Source: Gymnothorax reevesii (Eukaryota; Chordata; Actinopteri; Anguilliformes; Muraenidae). From it: a stretch of DNA of 64,000 nucleotides. The notes under the pieces were generated by a model. That model was not told the DNA's origin. It was given only the letters and a program-made list of their open reading frames with translations, and did no database searches. Of the stretch, positions 9,617-23,141 are shown piece after piece. Numbering within the stretch: position 1 is the first letter of the stretch; every line of letters starts with the position of its first letter. The DNA is taken from the NCBI GenBank assembly GCA_029721435.1, contig CM056573.1, positions 120,613,947 through 120,677,946 on the forward strand, read 5' to 3'. The position numbers and the translations under genes are program-made.

Positions 9617-11547
9617 TGGCAGACAACCAGGACTACCATGGCCTCTTTGCGGGACTGAAAGCCATCTACGGACGTAAAGCCAACCCGGTGGCTCCAGTCA
9701 AAGCGGTGGATGGAAGCAAGCTGCTAACAGAAATGCAGGCAATAAAAGCAAAATGGAAGGAACACTTCAGTCTCCCCCTCAACCAAGAAGGAACTGCACA
9801 GCCAGGAGCTGGCGCTCCGCTGGAAAATAGACCCCCTAGGAACGACCTATGCAGAGAGATTACCATGGAGGAACTGGAGAAGGCCCTTAAAAGCACAGTG
9901 AGCGGGAAAGCCCCAGGCATGGATGGAATTCCGGCCGACATCCTCAAGAATGGGGGTAGTCTGCTCATAGAGGCACTTCTCTCTCTGTACAACAGATGTT
10001 TTCACACTAGCAGCGTGCCCCAGGAGTTCCGCAATGCCCTGATTGTCCCCATATATAAAAAGTAGGGAGACCGAGCGGAGTGTGGAAACTACTGTGGAAT
10101 ATCCCTTCTCACCATCGCAGAGAAATTGCTCGCCAAGATAGTCGTGTACAGACTGCAAGCAGTCTCGGACGAGGTCCGCCCAGAAAGCCAGTGTGGTTTC
10201 AGAGCCGACTGCTGACATGATATTCACCCTGAGACAACTGCAAGAGAAAGCAATAGAGCAGCATCAACCCCTGTACATCGTCTTTGTTAATTTTGCGAAG
10301 GCCTCCGACACCGTCGATCGCTCAACCCTCAGGAAGGTCCTTGACATCTATGGCTGCCCTGAACAGTTTGTCAATGTCATCAGACAATTCCACGTGCACA
10401 TGAAGGCCTAAGTCGCTGTCGGAAATGAGCTAAGCTCGCACCCACTCTCTTCTTTCTGTACCTCACCACTGTGTTGGACACCATAGGCTAAGTCCTAAGT
10501 GAAGGAGTGTTGTTGCATACTTAAACTGATGGCAAACTCTTCAATCTTACCCATCTCCGCGCACACACCAAAACCCATAAAACCTGTGTCAGAGAGCTGC
10601 TCTATGCTGACGACTCCACACTGGTGGCGTATAATGCAGAACACATGCAGGCCATTGTCGATCGGTTTGCTGAAGTGAGAGATATGATGGGATTGAAAAT
10701 TAACATCTCCAAAACCGAGTTGCTTTACCAACCCCCACCTGGAGCTCAAGACGAGCCGCACAGCATCGAAGTGCATGGGGAAGCGCTGAAGACTGCCCAG
10801 AACTTCACCTACCTGGGAAGCACAGTCACCAGCAGCAGCTCGGCAGACCTTGAGGTCGAAAGGAGGACCCAATTAGCGACCAAAGCATACGGCGCCCTGC
10901 ACAAGTGACTGTGGAGCCAGCATGACATCAGCATCAAGACTGAGGTGAAAGTCTACACAGCGGCAGTCCTCCCCTGTCTGCTGTACGCAACTAAATGCAC
11001 CACCCTCTACCGGAAGCACATCAAAGCCCTCACTAGAGTGCAGCTCTGACACCTGAGAGCCATCCTCAAGATCAAGTGGCAAGACCATGTCGCAAATGTG
11101 GAGGTGTTGCGGCGAGCCTGCACTGTCAGCGTTGAGGCCCTCATTACCACATCCTTACTCTGATGGGCTGGGCATGTGCGCCGGATGCCTGATTACAGAC
11201 TGCCGAAGGCGGTGCTGTACTCTGAACTGAAAGTCGGGAAACAAAGCCATGGTGGACAAAAGCTGCACTTCAAGGATGCCCTGAAAAGAAACCAGAAGAG
11301 AGCAGGGATACCGCACGAGACGGGAGGAGGCAGCTCTGGACAGGGACAGGTGACGAGGCGACCTCAAGAAGGCCACCAAGAGCATCGAGCAACTGCGGCA
11401 GTTAGAATATCAGAGAGCGCACGCCCACAGGCACACAACAATCGCCGAGAATGCTTTCCAGTGCACCATTTTCCAGCGGTTCTGCAGATCCCGAGCGGGT
11501 CTGCAGGCCCACGGCAGGCTCTCAATTCCATAACAGACAGTCAACGT
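9617..11547 (+). pseudogene. LINE reverse transcriptase gene, 3' fragment
   Basis: This is the continuation of the LINE interrupted at 315. It covers the start of the RT domain (SGKAPGMDGIPADIL at about 9901-9945), the LLTIAEKLLAKI region, the catalytic YADD motif (about 10601-10612), a YLGSTVTSS motif, the region after RT (VYTAAVLPCLLYA, WAGHVRRMPDYRLP) and a C-terminal Cys/His finger-like tail ending at the TAA near 11545-11547. It is broken by at least four in-frame stops (for example 10063-10065, 10906-10908, 11047-11049 and 11161-11163) and by frameshifts around 10195-10420 and 11330-11440. It cannot encode an active enzyme. The degree of decay agrees with it being the oldest layer of the nest. 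Confidence 0.85.
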
Positions 11548-12448
11548 CAATTCCGACGGACAGCCATGTGTGTGTGTACAGTCACAAATAGTTTGACTGT
11601 AAAACACTTGTCTTTCATCAATAAATTCTTAGGTGTTTTCATCGCAAACTTGTGTCATTTTTCCACAGAAATCGTATTTGACGAGTATAGGGATATAGTA
11701 AAAGTATTGTTTATAATGTGAGAAATTAGTGGGAAATGTATAAGGATTGAAGAGTAGACATGCAACATTCTCGTTTAGAACATATTAATACTGTTTAAAA
11801 TCCATAGTAAGAAGGGACAAAAAAAGGAAAAACATCCTTGACTTTAGTAAGACTAATACATGAATCTGACTAAAAAACTTCTGATTCATTAAGAAAAAGT
11901 GAAATTTCATAGATGTGTCCTACTAAAGCTATTTATTATCACACGCTCTTTACATGTGAAACTTTTAAAAGACTTTTTACAGTATTCATATATTTTGCCA
12001 AAAATTCCCTATAAATTATGTGAATGCCTTTTGGTATCAATGTGGCCATAATCATACACAGAAGAGACTGGCATGTATTTAACATGTATGAAACACAAAA
12101 TGTCAAGCTATCGGATTCAAATAAGGAAGACGTGGTCCCCATATATAAACCATACAGTTTTTTTTCCCCATGTCGGTACAACTAATGTAAAATATCTAGA
12201 TCTTGTACATTATTTTATCCGTATATCTCTATAATTCAGCAGGACATAATTGGGATGATTGGAGACCTTGGGATCTCCATTAGAATTTAAAATAGGCCTG
12301 AAATTCCAGAGGCATGAATGCAGCTGCCACATTTGACCGACTCGTTTATGGGTCTGTAGGTTTTAGGGGGTTAAAGTTACTTTTCACTGCATATTAATAA
12401 TAGAGAGAATGGGCCTTCAATAAGCTCTATTGAGTAAATATACCTTAA
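11548..12448. other. AT-rich non-coding stretch after the LINE
   Basis: It probably begins with the 3' untranslated tail of the LINE, but I cannot place the LINE end. No coding, repeat or RNA feature is supported. Confidence 0.5.
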
Positions 12449-12688
12449 AGAGGACATGAAACAACAGAATAGACACCAACATTGGATATGTGTATATATC
12501 TAAAACATAGGCTACTGCCAAAATAAAACATTTTTAAAAATCAGCTGTTTTAAAGAAAATCAACTTTTTACGTTTTGGGGCATACTCCGCCATCTTTATT
12601 TTACGTCACTGCCTACGTCTTCGGAGTGGTTTGTTGGCGGTTCGGGGGTTTGAGTATAGAGTTTTCACAAATTGTAGAAGGAGGAAAA

Positions 12689-12975
12689 ATGTCAGAGGAT
12701 GAGGCAGAAAGGGTTATTTTTCTGTCATCTAACCCAATGGCTTACGCATTTGAGCCAGTGACGAGGAGGGGGTTTGAGAGACCCGTTTTTGCGGAGGGCC
12801 GGATAAAGATGGCGGTGAGAAGCGGGTCGGCAACACCTCATGGTGTACATGCGGTCACTGCTCCGAAATGCCGACAAGTGTGGAGTCTGTGTGCTGCCAT
12901 GAAGCTGATTTGGATAGTGTGCTGGGGGAGCTATCCTGCATCACCCTATCCCGCACCTTCCAGAACGCTTATTAA
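12689..12975 (+). pseudogene. P2RX7-C-terminal-like zinc-motif protein, frameshifted
   Basis: An ATG at 12689 opens MSEDEAERVIFLSSNPMAY and continues through a Phe/Arg/Glu-rich stretch. After a frameshift between about 12770 and 12828 the next frame reads GNTSWCTCGHCSEMPT and then VESVCCHE, stopping at TAA 12973-12975. The spaced Cys/His pattern (WCxCGxCxxMPT...CC) is the one I know from the zinc-binding intracellular domain of P2X7 receptors and from many fish 'P2X7-like' genes without a channel domain. No channel or membrane segment is present here. It lies just inside the left end of the Kolobok-like element, opposite in strand to the THAP gene, so it was probably carried by the element. 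It is truncated after the Cys-Cys pair. Its function in the element is unknown. Confidence 0.6.
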
Positions 12976-13287
12976 TGGTCCTTCAATGGACAAGGATTTA
13001 TCAGCTTTACTTGCGTGAAGGTGGACAGTCACTGCATTTTACATGGCAAGCGATTATGATTTCTCGTGCTTCTGTTTACTCAGAGATTGGAAACAATGCA
13101 TGCGTTTTTTATGGTCTTTTAAATTGTTTAAATGAAATAAGACCATTTGAATCATCTTTTTGCAATGCCATTGCTTTCAATCCCTCAGTAAAGACAAGCC
13201 TGAGAATTCCTGATTCAATCAATTGCCGTGTCCCAGAAATTCATCGTAATGCACGTGAAACTGATTAACTTAATGAACAATGACTTA

Positions 13288-14485
13288 GGCCCGTCGAAAC
13301 GACACTCACACTCACCCTCCACTCACCATAAAGTGAGTATGATTGAAATGTAACTGGAGTGTGAGAAAAAGATCGACTGACCACTAACTGAGAGAGCGGT
13401 CCCACTCCTCGCCAATTGCTATCCATAAACGCCACTTGAGCATAACTGACAATAGTGGGCACTGGGTACCAGAGGCGGTGCGTCGGCTGCTGCAAAGGGA
13501 CGCTCAATCCTCACCCTTCATTGCTGAATGACCTAAACCTGACGCAGTTTACTTTTCTTGATTAGAAAGTTTCCCAGATAAATTGGTAAAACGACAATCA
13601 AATTTATTTTAATAACATTGTTATACATTGCTTCACAAAATTGTGGCGTTTCTTTCGCACATAAGTGAAGACGTAATTATCTGCATGTCTTCGTAAATTC
13701 TGTGGTCGAGTGGCTCGTGAAAGGTGCAGGACAGCCCGCGAGGCTCACTAAGCAACAAACTGTGAAACGTGCCAGACATTTCCTCCTACAGTCAGCGGTG
13801 AAGAATGTAGAAAAGAATGGATTCGTGACTTACAGCTACATGAGCCTCACAGACCGATCCACACGCGCCTCACGAGCCGCTGAGTGCAGAATTTTCCAAC
13901 TCATCTCTAAAGAAAAGCGCGAGAAATCCGACTGCGTGAGAGTTGACAGGTATGCGTCATTAAAAGAAAACTGGCCAAACCAAACCTGATAATGATGAGA
14001 GTTTTTGCAATGGTAATTTAAATGAATTGAAAACAGTTCATGTATAATCTTTATTTCTAAGCGATAGTTTTGAGCTTCCCCTATTGCCAGTTCACCAGTA
14101 GCCACTGGTGGGTACACAAATGCTCACCTCGAGTTCACCACTGCAGTGCAGTTCGTAAACACTGAAACCCGGTGGTCAGTTAGTAAGTTACCGGCATCGT
14201 TATCATTATTAGAGTTAAAATTTGCGTAGTTGGGATTGCGTCGAGCACGTGGCTGTAAATGATCCAGCGTTTCTAATGTTTGTAACCACCTGAAAGCCAT
14301 GACAACGAAATACCGGCACAAGTTAGTGCGGCTCAAGGGAGGCGCTATTTTCAGCGTGAGTAAAGTCTCTGAAAGCAAATGAGTGTTGGGGCAACCTCTG
14401 ACTCGTTCTGTATAACCTGACACTAACTAAGTTTTAGTACTCACTCGCACTCAATTAGTGTGAGTGTCGTTTCTGAATACGGGCC
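13288..14485. mobile_element. Harbinger-like non-autonomous element (1.2 kb), nested
   Basis: It starts GGCCCGT and ends ACGGGCC, with extended inverted repeats sharing AAACGACACTCACACT, and is flanked by TTA on both sides (13285-13287 and 14486-14488). A TTA target and GG...CC ends fit PIF/Harbinger. I see no coding gene inside. Confidence 0.7.
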
Positions 14486-14786
14486 TTAGATCCCGCCAGT
14501 GACTTTTTTTAGTGCGCGTTGACAGAATAATTGCTTGCTACGGCACAGGAACGTGAATGCCAGACATCTCTGCAGATACTGTCATTGTGTTGGACTACTG
14601 TTGAGTGCAGCTTTATAAAACATTAAGACTATTGAGGAGGATGTTTTATTTTAACGTGTGTTGGGTTGCGGTGCGGGCAAATATATTCGAACATCACGTT
14701 GTCATATTCTAAATTCGTTCGAAGTTGTGTTTTTTTTTTTTTTTTAAGGTGACAGCCCTATTACAGAGAGCTACCGGTGTCATTAG

Positions 14787-15337
14787 CCATGTTTCCATCC
14801 GCGCGTTATGCGAATTAAGTCGTATCGAATTTAAATGCCTTATGGAAACGGCGAAATACGACTTGATTTTAAGAATATCGACTCAAAGTTTATATGGTTG
14901 GTCTGATCGGATTTTCTCTTTATCGGTAAAAGGCTGACGCGATAAATGCTGATAAATCAGCTGTTTTGATGCCATCGTTGCCTTATGATAATGGTTTGCT
15001 TATGTTGCACATAAGCACGTACAACTTGTGCAATTATCATCATTTGTTGGTAGACGCAGTCCATTTTGGTTAACCAGCTAAATTCATCGGCTAACATACT
15101 ACTTTTGTTCACTTGAAGGCTCTGCGATTCAGTGCAAAAATGAATGGAAACAGCTTAAAATGTCAGAAATCTATTCGATACACCACTTTAGTCACATAAC
15201 AGCATGTGGCGTCAATACGCACAACTTTTTTTTCGCTTTAATGCCGTTAAATGGAAACGCATTTTCACCTTCTTTTTTCGCATGAATATGTTTGGCGAAC
15301 TTCAGATCATTCGATTGTCAAGTGGATGGAAACATTG
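14787..15337. mobile_element. short inverted-repeat element (MITE), nested
   Basis: The arms GCCATGTTTCCATCC (left) and GGATGGAAACATTGC (right) are inverted copies about 550 bp apart, with shorter TGGAAACG motifs inside. It is non-coding. Similar elements are common in fish genomes; the superfamily is not assigned. Confidence 0.5.
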
Positions 15338-15484
15338 CTTGTGTCCCTCATTACACCTAAGTGTGATTGTCTCGTCGCAGAAAAATTCAGGGCTCCTACC
15401 GATTCAGCCTTAATTATGGTGAGTTATGATTCTTAATAAATTTGACATTTGTCTTCATGCCGTTCGTATTTTATTTTGTTGTGT

Positions 15485-16027
15485 TTATCTGCCGCACATT
15501 GAAGGCCGGTGCGTGAAATTATTGTTTTTATTAGCAATTAAATCGATGATCATGATTGAGATTGAACTGGGTTGTGGAACATTTAAACTGGATTGTTGAA
15601 CATTTGCTGGTTGTATAATTACCGCTCTCTGTTCTGTTAAATAGTTACGCCGTTGGGCTCTTTCCTTATGGCGCACAGCCACTTCTGAACTAACGTTAGT
15701 GGGCTGCGTGGACGCTCTGTCTTCCATGCATCATAGGAAGAAAAGTCAAACACTGAGGGAGTTGCACCTAGTTTCAACCTGTTTCAACGAGTCACCAGTA
15801 CTCCTGCCTCATCAAAAAACTTTTCCTCCATGTAGTCTTCAGCTACAAAGTGATCACTGCAGACTCTAGCATTGCTGCTAACTGGTGGGTTCTTCCTTTT
15901 GAGTGCAGTTAGCCTACGTCGGAGAACAGGTGGTCGTTTAAGTGGCAAATGGTGGAAATGTACTGGTTTCTCCTGATCTTTTGACTATGTAAAATTCATT
16001 TGAACATCCAGGGGCAATGCAAAACAT
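15485..16027 (-). pseudogene. THAP-domain transposase, N-terminal remnant
   Basis: The minus strand from an ATG at 16027 reads MFCIAPGCSNEF, giving a Cys-x4-Cys pair. After a frameshift near 15972 it reads FHHLPLKRPP, then LTALKRKNPP and ARVCSDHFVAEDY, giving Cys-x2-His. These form the C2CH zinc site of a THAP domain. A TGA follows after VLVTR, and the frame continues for about 80 codons in a low-conservation linker. THAP domains bind the element's ends in P-type and Kolobok transposases. The catalytic part that should lie to the left is absent, with a short inverted-repeat element at 14787-15337 in its place. Two frame disruptions make it inactive. Confidence 0.78.
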
Positions 16028-17616
16028 GCCATCCTTAACTTGCTATTTAATTTGCTTCTCTTTCTCTGTCATTTTGAATGAACAGATGTAGTTCCCCAGT
16101 GCGATCGCAAGCTTGACGAGTTGAGCCAGCCACTCCGATGACGTCATGTCCGGCAACACAATAGCGATGGCGCCCTCCTTTGTTTTGACAGTTGAACTTC
16201 AAATGCAGGATTTTGAAATTTCTTTGTCCATCAGTAATAATCTTTTAAATAATCTTTGTAGGGTGAGAGACCTTCATTAAATTAAGATAACTACATTTAG
16301 TGTTTCATGTCCTCTTTAAATTTACACTCTCTGAGCACTTCATTCGGAATACCAGAACAGCTGCTCATTCAATCTTCCAGTTTGTGAATTGTGTGGAAGC
16401 AGTGCAATGCTTAAAATCTTAATGGTCACATCAGTGACTCTCAGTGACCTTGACATTTGCTTGGGTGGCCTGAAACAGCTGATCTTCTGAGATTTTCATG
16501 CACAAAAGTCCCTGAAGTTCACTCAGAGTGCAGCAAAAAATAAAAAAATCCAGTGAGCAGCAGTTCTTTTGAGTGGAACGCCTTGCTGACAGGTTAGAGG
16601 AGATTGGCCTGATTGCTTCCAGCTGAAAGACTACAGTTCATCTGATAACCACTCTTTACAAGTGCGCTGAGCATCTCTGAATGCACGGTACATTAAACCT
16701 ACTACTTGTATAGTCGGAGCTAACGTTTACAACGAGTTATTGAAATTGTCAAGATCTCCATTCAGCAAATTCTGTTCGGCCTACTTTTAACAACCCAATC
16801 TATCATATCACTTTGTGTATAGAGAGGAAAAATATCTTGCATCTGTATCTGCAGGCAGAACAAAATGAGATATTGTGTAACATGACTAAAAGAGATTGCA
16901 TTCTACAGATAGACAGCCGTACATTAGCGCTCCATCCCTCTCTCTGTAAGAGCTGGGAAGGCAGAGTAAAGACACTTTAATCACAGCGGGTTCTGTGGCG
17001 GTAGCAGTACACAGCACCTACGCTTCATGCTCCTCAGAGCTAGAAACAGCACCGCTTTTCTGCACTGTGTTTTGCATCTCTGATCATAAAAACAGAGCCG
17101 TAAGTGCTTTGCTGTCTTTTGAACCGTCAGCCTTTGACCAACGTCCCAGAGAAGCAAAACCTCTTTTATCCTGAAACATACCCTGGGTGACACACCAAGA
17201 AAAAGTGATCTGAGTCGGTAATATCTTTCTTATTGGAAATGCCGAAGTTCTTGAAAGAGTCGGAGTGCTCGCAAGTCTGTGTCTTCACAAAAGAACGTGC
17301 GGGTGCCTTCAGAGTACTCCAGAACACGCCTTACAGAACCGAGGCGATTAAAATACAGTCGTTTAATCTACAAAGAGGAGTTCAGAGTACCTGATGTACA
17401 ATTACCCGCGCAGAATTGAAAGGATATTCCCACGCCACCTGGGAGCAAGGGATTATTATTATAATCACCTTGCATTGTAAGATATGCAGGTGTTTCTAAT
17501 TGCAGGATGACTGCGTAAAATCTAAGATGCTGCTATATACAGATCGATCAAAATCAGAAACAGATCGAGCCTATTTAAGATTTAATTGAAGGCAGTTTTG
17601 AACATTCGTCATACTG

Positions 17617-17654
17617 GAGAGAGAGAGAGAGAGAGTGTGTGTGTGTGTGTGTGT
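17617..17654. repeat. (GA)n(GT)n microsatellite
   Basis: A compound run of GA repeats followed by GT repeats. Confidence 0.95.
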
Positions 17655-20600
17655 TGATCATTGGCAAATAACCCCATAGGGTCTAGTCACTGACCAGTCA
17701 TTGATTGAATTAATCCCTATGTCTGAAGTGTGACACTGTGACCACTTAAATGGCAGAATGGTGGAAAGACCACAGTAGATAATCCTTAGAAAAAGCAGCA
17801 GAAAGCTATTAAAGCACAACATGTACAGACCAAAACAATGACCTGAGGGTCAGGAATGGCCTCCCGTTCAGTTTTTATTTTTTATTTGCTCGGCTACATG
17901 GTGCTGCGTCAGTACAATTTGCTCACTCCTGTGGTAGGAGACGAGGATCTCAAAGTCACTCAGCAGACAGTCCCCCACACCCCCATTCATCCAGATGGCT
18001 TTTGAAGCTGCGGAAGTCCCAGTATTCAATGCTTCACAGGTTCAAATAAAAGACAGGGATATGGAACAATTAACGGGGAAATAAATGCTTGTGAGAATGT
18101 CAGACCGAACCCTAAGCTCAGGTATGGCCTCATTTCCACTAATCAGTACGGTTCAGTTAAGTTCAGCTCATTACATATTAAATTGTTTATTTTTGTTTCT
18201 CTTGTCGAAATTGTAGATGGTACCAAAATCCCGTTACAATCTGTCCAGTGTTTTTTTTTAACCCTCTCTGGAGGTACCAACCATACCGATCTGATACTAA
18301 AAGTTGGACCGAGAAACACTGCAGTCAATTGGTCGACAGAGAATTTGCACTCTTGCTCGACCAAAGACATGGTTCATGCAGCTATTACTATCTGGTAAAA
18401 GGTGGGCTACATTTAAAGACAGGGTCGGTGAGAATTTTCAGAAGCATTTTTTGTTATATTTGTTGGAATTCTGTTAACAGTGATCAAAGAATTAAATGAT
18501 CAATCACAAAGAAAATCAGGCACATACAGTAGTTGCAGGACTGCAGTATGTCCCTCTAATCATTTCATTTGGTCCAAATAAAATGAGTGGACGGCCTACC
18601 CTGCCTGTCTGTGTAACCTATTTACCTGAGCACATTCAAGCATCCTGTTTGTGCACTCACTGCGCATGCATGAACAACGTTGGTAAGACCGAAGTTTGTG
18701 TTGAGTTCCCTGTATGAGAATAGCAAAGAAAGTCCAGCTAAAATGAGCAGTTTCACCTATACCTACAACAACTTGCACTGGTAAACAGAGCAAAAAATGA
18801 AAGACAAAAGCAGAAAGACAACGAGTTAGAATAATTTGGGTTGCTTTTGGGTCACTGTTGCACACCCTCCTCCCCAAGCCTGTCCTCTTGGACCAAGCAT
18901 GTTGGGTTCTGGAGTAGCTATATTCATATCAGAGCCAATTGTTTGCATTGTAGAGGCTTTAAAATGCGAGTCAATCTATAGACAACACGCTATGCATTCG
19001 TGTGAAATTCCAGCGTGTCAATAAGTCATCAATGAAGTATAATAAAATCGTCAAGTAGCTTGCTAGTTAGTGCGATGGCTAGCTAGGTAGCTGCTACGTT
19101 GATTCATGGGGAAAATTATTGGTGAAATGCACGACAAAAGCGAAATAAGCATTCAGAATATACTTACGTGACAAATATACTTGTGCCATGTAGCTGCCAT
19201 CCTCGTTGATTTTAGCTTTGCAAGTAATGTTAGGTTACTGCTGCGAGGCACTGATTGGGAGCCAAATTAGAATTGCTGACTATAAACTCTTTTATTCAAT
19301 CAACTTTCTCAGGGATTGCACCTATGCCAGGTAGTGTGAGAGCAATGGTAAGTATGATAACTTCTGTTGTGTTTATTGCTCAGGTTGTATTCATATTGTA
19401 TTCATATTGATTACAGTAACCTTGTGTACATATATCTAATAATATGACCTTTTTTAGCATATGATATACCACGTGGTTGGTAAGGATTGCGATGTAAACT
19501 ACTGATGTGCTGGGCTGCACTCCTCTTCCTATATTACAAACGGCACTCCATACACCATGCGGTTTTTGCCCGATTCGCTCGCGGTGTCCCCCTGCAGTTG
19601 ATAAACAGTATTGTTTGTAACATTTGTAAAATATGTCTACACGTGAATTTGTTGACAAGCTAACTACACCAGCGAACGTTCTGAAGCAGGACATGTAATG
19701 TGCGATCCGATCAACCATGTCTTCAGACCAGTTAAGGGTGACTCAAAAATCGGTCTAACTCACGTAGATGGCTAAGTCAACACTAAGGCTATAACAACAA
19801 TGTTAATGGGAAAAGACATTGTTGTGGTCACTTTCGAAGCGATTTTATGCACATTAGAAAAACCGACCGCCAATCCAAATCAGTCTGAATTTACAGGGCT
19901 TCGCATTCATTCAACATGGCAGATGACATCGCAAAGGGCTCTGATACAGCTGGAACGCACAACATCAATGTTTACACAGTGATATCATTCATCAGTGTTG
20001 ATGCTCAGATCGTTATGGTTAAGATTATCATTATAGTTATCTTTCTCAGTGTGGACAACTCTTTATAGCATTTTATGCATGCACAAACGGAACCTAACAC
20101 GGAAGTTGGCGTCACTTACATGCACAGCTGCAACTAATCCTAGCCCTAACTGGCATCAATTCATTTTTGATCTGCTCAGAAGTGAGTGGACGTCACTTGC
20201 ATGCAGAGTCGCTGTTCGAATAGGCAGTCCCTTTCTAGAATCCAACCACAAAGTCATCATGTACAGAACCGATTAGCTTGTGCAATAAAACAAGAGGGCG
20301 GCAGGGAGTTGACAGAAAATCCCTGAAACGACATGAGTACATGCCAACTCAGATCATTACCTTATCCTTCCAAAATGAAATATGACAAATCTTCTACCTT
20401 TAGCACTATATACGAGACTGAAGTACACCTTGTGACAAATCCGTCTGTGGCAGAGGGGGGTGCGTCCAGGTTCAATGACTGGGAAGGGCTCGCTCCTGCG
20501 CCGCCGTTTAGACCCTCCAAGTGGTGAGAGGAGAAGAATGTAGGGTAGGCAACCCGATCCATATACATAAAGGAGACAGACTCTAACTTGAGGGCGGCTA

Positions 20601-21590
20601 GACAGTAACTTTATTAAGGCACTCGATAGCTATGTGTAACGCCCAACGAGTGGTCCACCATTTTCCTACTCTAATTCTCACTCTCACAAGTAATCTGCAC
20701 AACACCAGATCCTTATATATCATCACGTTGCATGTAAATACATGTCATCACATTGATTCCAGGGAACTTGTATCATTCAGTGACACGCGCATACCGGTTT
20801 ATAATGCTTGTTACAACATTCATCATCACACATTTTGACTAGTGACTAGTTTAGCAATGTTTGCCAGGTAGCGATTGCATGACAACTCGCTAGCATGTCA
20901 GATACCAGCTAGCTAGATAAATCGCTGGAGACAATTATTTGATGGAGCATAAACGGGGTACTAAATGATTTCAATGACACAGCCTGACACAAAGCAAGTT
21001 TAAACAAGCTAGAACCAGATCTAGAATGAAGGATTAGGCTAATAATTTGTACTTACTTGTCCAAAAGTAACAACACCAGGTCGCCATCGGTCGGACATCC
21101 CTCATCCTCTAGTCTTTCAGCTCTCGCCAGTGATCTGGATCTGGATCCTGGATCTTATTTTAACGCTTTCCCTTTTTCTCTTAAATGTCTCCTCTGAAAA
21201 CACCTTTACCTAATTTGGTTTCCTCGCCACTTCAGCCATTACAACCACTTCCAACTCTGCTTCATTCTACATTCACTCACTGGTTTTGAGAGAGGTGGGG
21301 GAGGGGGATTGTGTGACGTATGCCGTAAAGCACTCAGTAAGTTTTGTAGTTCTTTTTGGGCCTGGGTGGCCTGGGTTCCTACCCCAAACCCGAAGTTACA
21401 TAGTACCAGTGAAGGCGATGCAGGCGCGATGACAAAGGTGTCATTCAACCTATTGTGAGTTAATGTATCGCCAGAATGATCTTGAAAATATATATTTGAG
21501 AGTGAAAAAACTACATAGTGCTACTTCAAGGCAATATTAAAAATGTCTTTAAAAAATAATAACAATGAAAAGATATATTTCACTAGAATG

Positions 21591-21592
<2 letters not shown>

Positions 21593-21627
<35 letters not shown>
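21593..21627. repeat. (AC)n microsatellite
   Basis: An uninterrupted AC run of about 17 units. Confidence 0.95.
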
Positions 21628-21628
<1 letters not shown>

Positions 21629-22849
21629 TCTGCTGCAACAAACTGCCAGCATATCCTCCTTCTCAGGCTTTAATAACTGATAGCCTCTGGGAAGGTCTTC
21701 CACCCCATGTGATCTGCTCCCCTTCAATGAAGGGACCTCAAAAAAAAAAAAAATCACCTAGAATTACTCCATCCTACTGCGGTAGACAGCTTATGGGCAT
21801 TTTTTGCGTCAGTGACCCCGTGTTTTTAGATGTATGCTAATTGTATATGTTGACATTCTCAACAGAGATACAATAAGAGTCCCTTCATGTAGAACTCTGA
21901 AAAAAGGGAAATTAAATTAAAAGGGAGATGCTGAATATTTTGTTATGTTGTTCATTCATCCAGTCACCTTGCTTGCTTTCCTCATGTCAGTAGCTATCCC
22001 AGCATGGTTTGCAGGCCAGAATTTATTTCTAAGGAAGATGGAGGCAATGTCATCAGTGAGTGCACTCATTTCTCCTCATTCCAACCACCATCGTCCTGAC
22101 TCCTAGCTGACCAACTAAAGATCAGTCCCCACTAATTGACCAACTTTACCATTTATTGTATTTATTTTATTTGTATCATGTTTTTATTTAAAGAAAAAAA
22201 AAATCCATCATAAACTTGCTTTACATGAACAGAAGTAGCAGAAGCACAAGTAAATGGCTAAAGCCCATTTGGCTTAGACCCCAATATAGGATGCGGATGA
22301 GGCTCAAAACTCTGAAGTGAGGTAGAAAAAACAAACAAACACTGCCATGAAATGCTCTTGCAAGAAAAATCTTGAACTGGGCGGCAGACATGGAGTCCAT
22401 CCTCCACTTGGGGGACAAGGACACGATAAAAGAATGACCATCCAGTTTCCTTTTCAGCGGTTGACACTGACCCAGTGTTGCAATAACACGGCCAATGTGG
22501 CGCAGAGTGCAGAGACCCACACACAGTATGGCTGCCAGCAGATGACACACAGCTGTTGCTCACTCATGGCTTTCTCGATACGTTTCCCTTCTCTTCCAGT
22601 CTCTCTGCCGCGGTTTCTTGAATCGGTTTTCTAAAATAGATCAGTGCGGCATAATGCCGAGCAATTAGCCGAGGCCTTAGCGGCACCAAGAGCAAAGCTA
22701 AAGAGTCTTTCTCATTAAGTCCCTGAAAGACACTAATTGTCCCTTTTCATGGCCTAACCCCACACTCGGCTTCTTCTGACAAAGCCTACAGCCCAGGCTC
22801 TTAAAGGCCATGGCACTTCCAGCTTCTAGCAGATTCCAGTTCCTTTCAG

Positions 22850-22867
22850 CCTCTCTCTCTCTCTCTT

Positions 22868-22905
<38 letters not shown>

Positions 22906-22914
22906 GCACGCGCG
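22850..22914. repeat. (CT)n(CA)n microsatellite
   Basis: A CT run followed by a CA run and a short CG-containing tail. Confidence 0.95.
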
Positions 22915-23109
22915 CCTGCATACACACATCTTTATAAAGCAAAACAGCAATGATGAAACCAGAACCCTAACCTGAACCCCAAACCCTAAAAAACTCAAGT
23001 TACATTGCGGGGACTGAAATGCATCCCCACAAGGATGAAAAAAATCTTGTATTCCATCACTTTTGGGAACACTAAGTTCCCACAATGATAGGAATACATG
23101 CCCACATGC

Positions 23110-23141
23110 ACGCACATATACACACACACACACACACACAT
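23110..23141. repeat. (AC)n microsatellite
   Basis: A short AC run with minor interruptions. Confidence 0.85.

Larger units (their letters stand above)
12449..16315. mobile_element. TTAA-flanked Kolobok-like DNA transposon with THAP and P2RX7-like remnants
   Basis: The ends are AGAGGACATGAAACA (12449-12463) and its reverse complement TGTTTCATGTCCTCT (16301-16315), each directly flanked by TTAA (12445-12448 and 16316-16319). A THAP domain is encoded on the minus strand near the right end. A TTAA target plus a THAP domain is the Kolobok signature. PiggyBac also targets TTAA but has CCC-starting ends and no THAP. A second gene remnant lies on the plus strand at the left end, and two inverted-repeat elements are nested inside. 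The transposase catalytic core is missing or unrecognisable. Confidence 0.78.
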
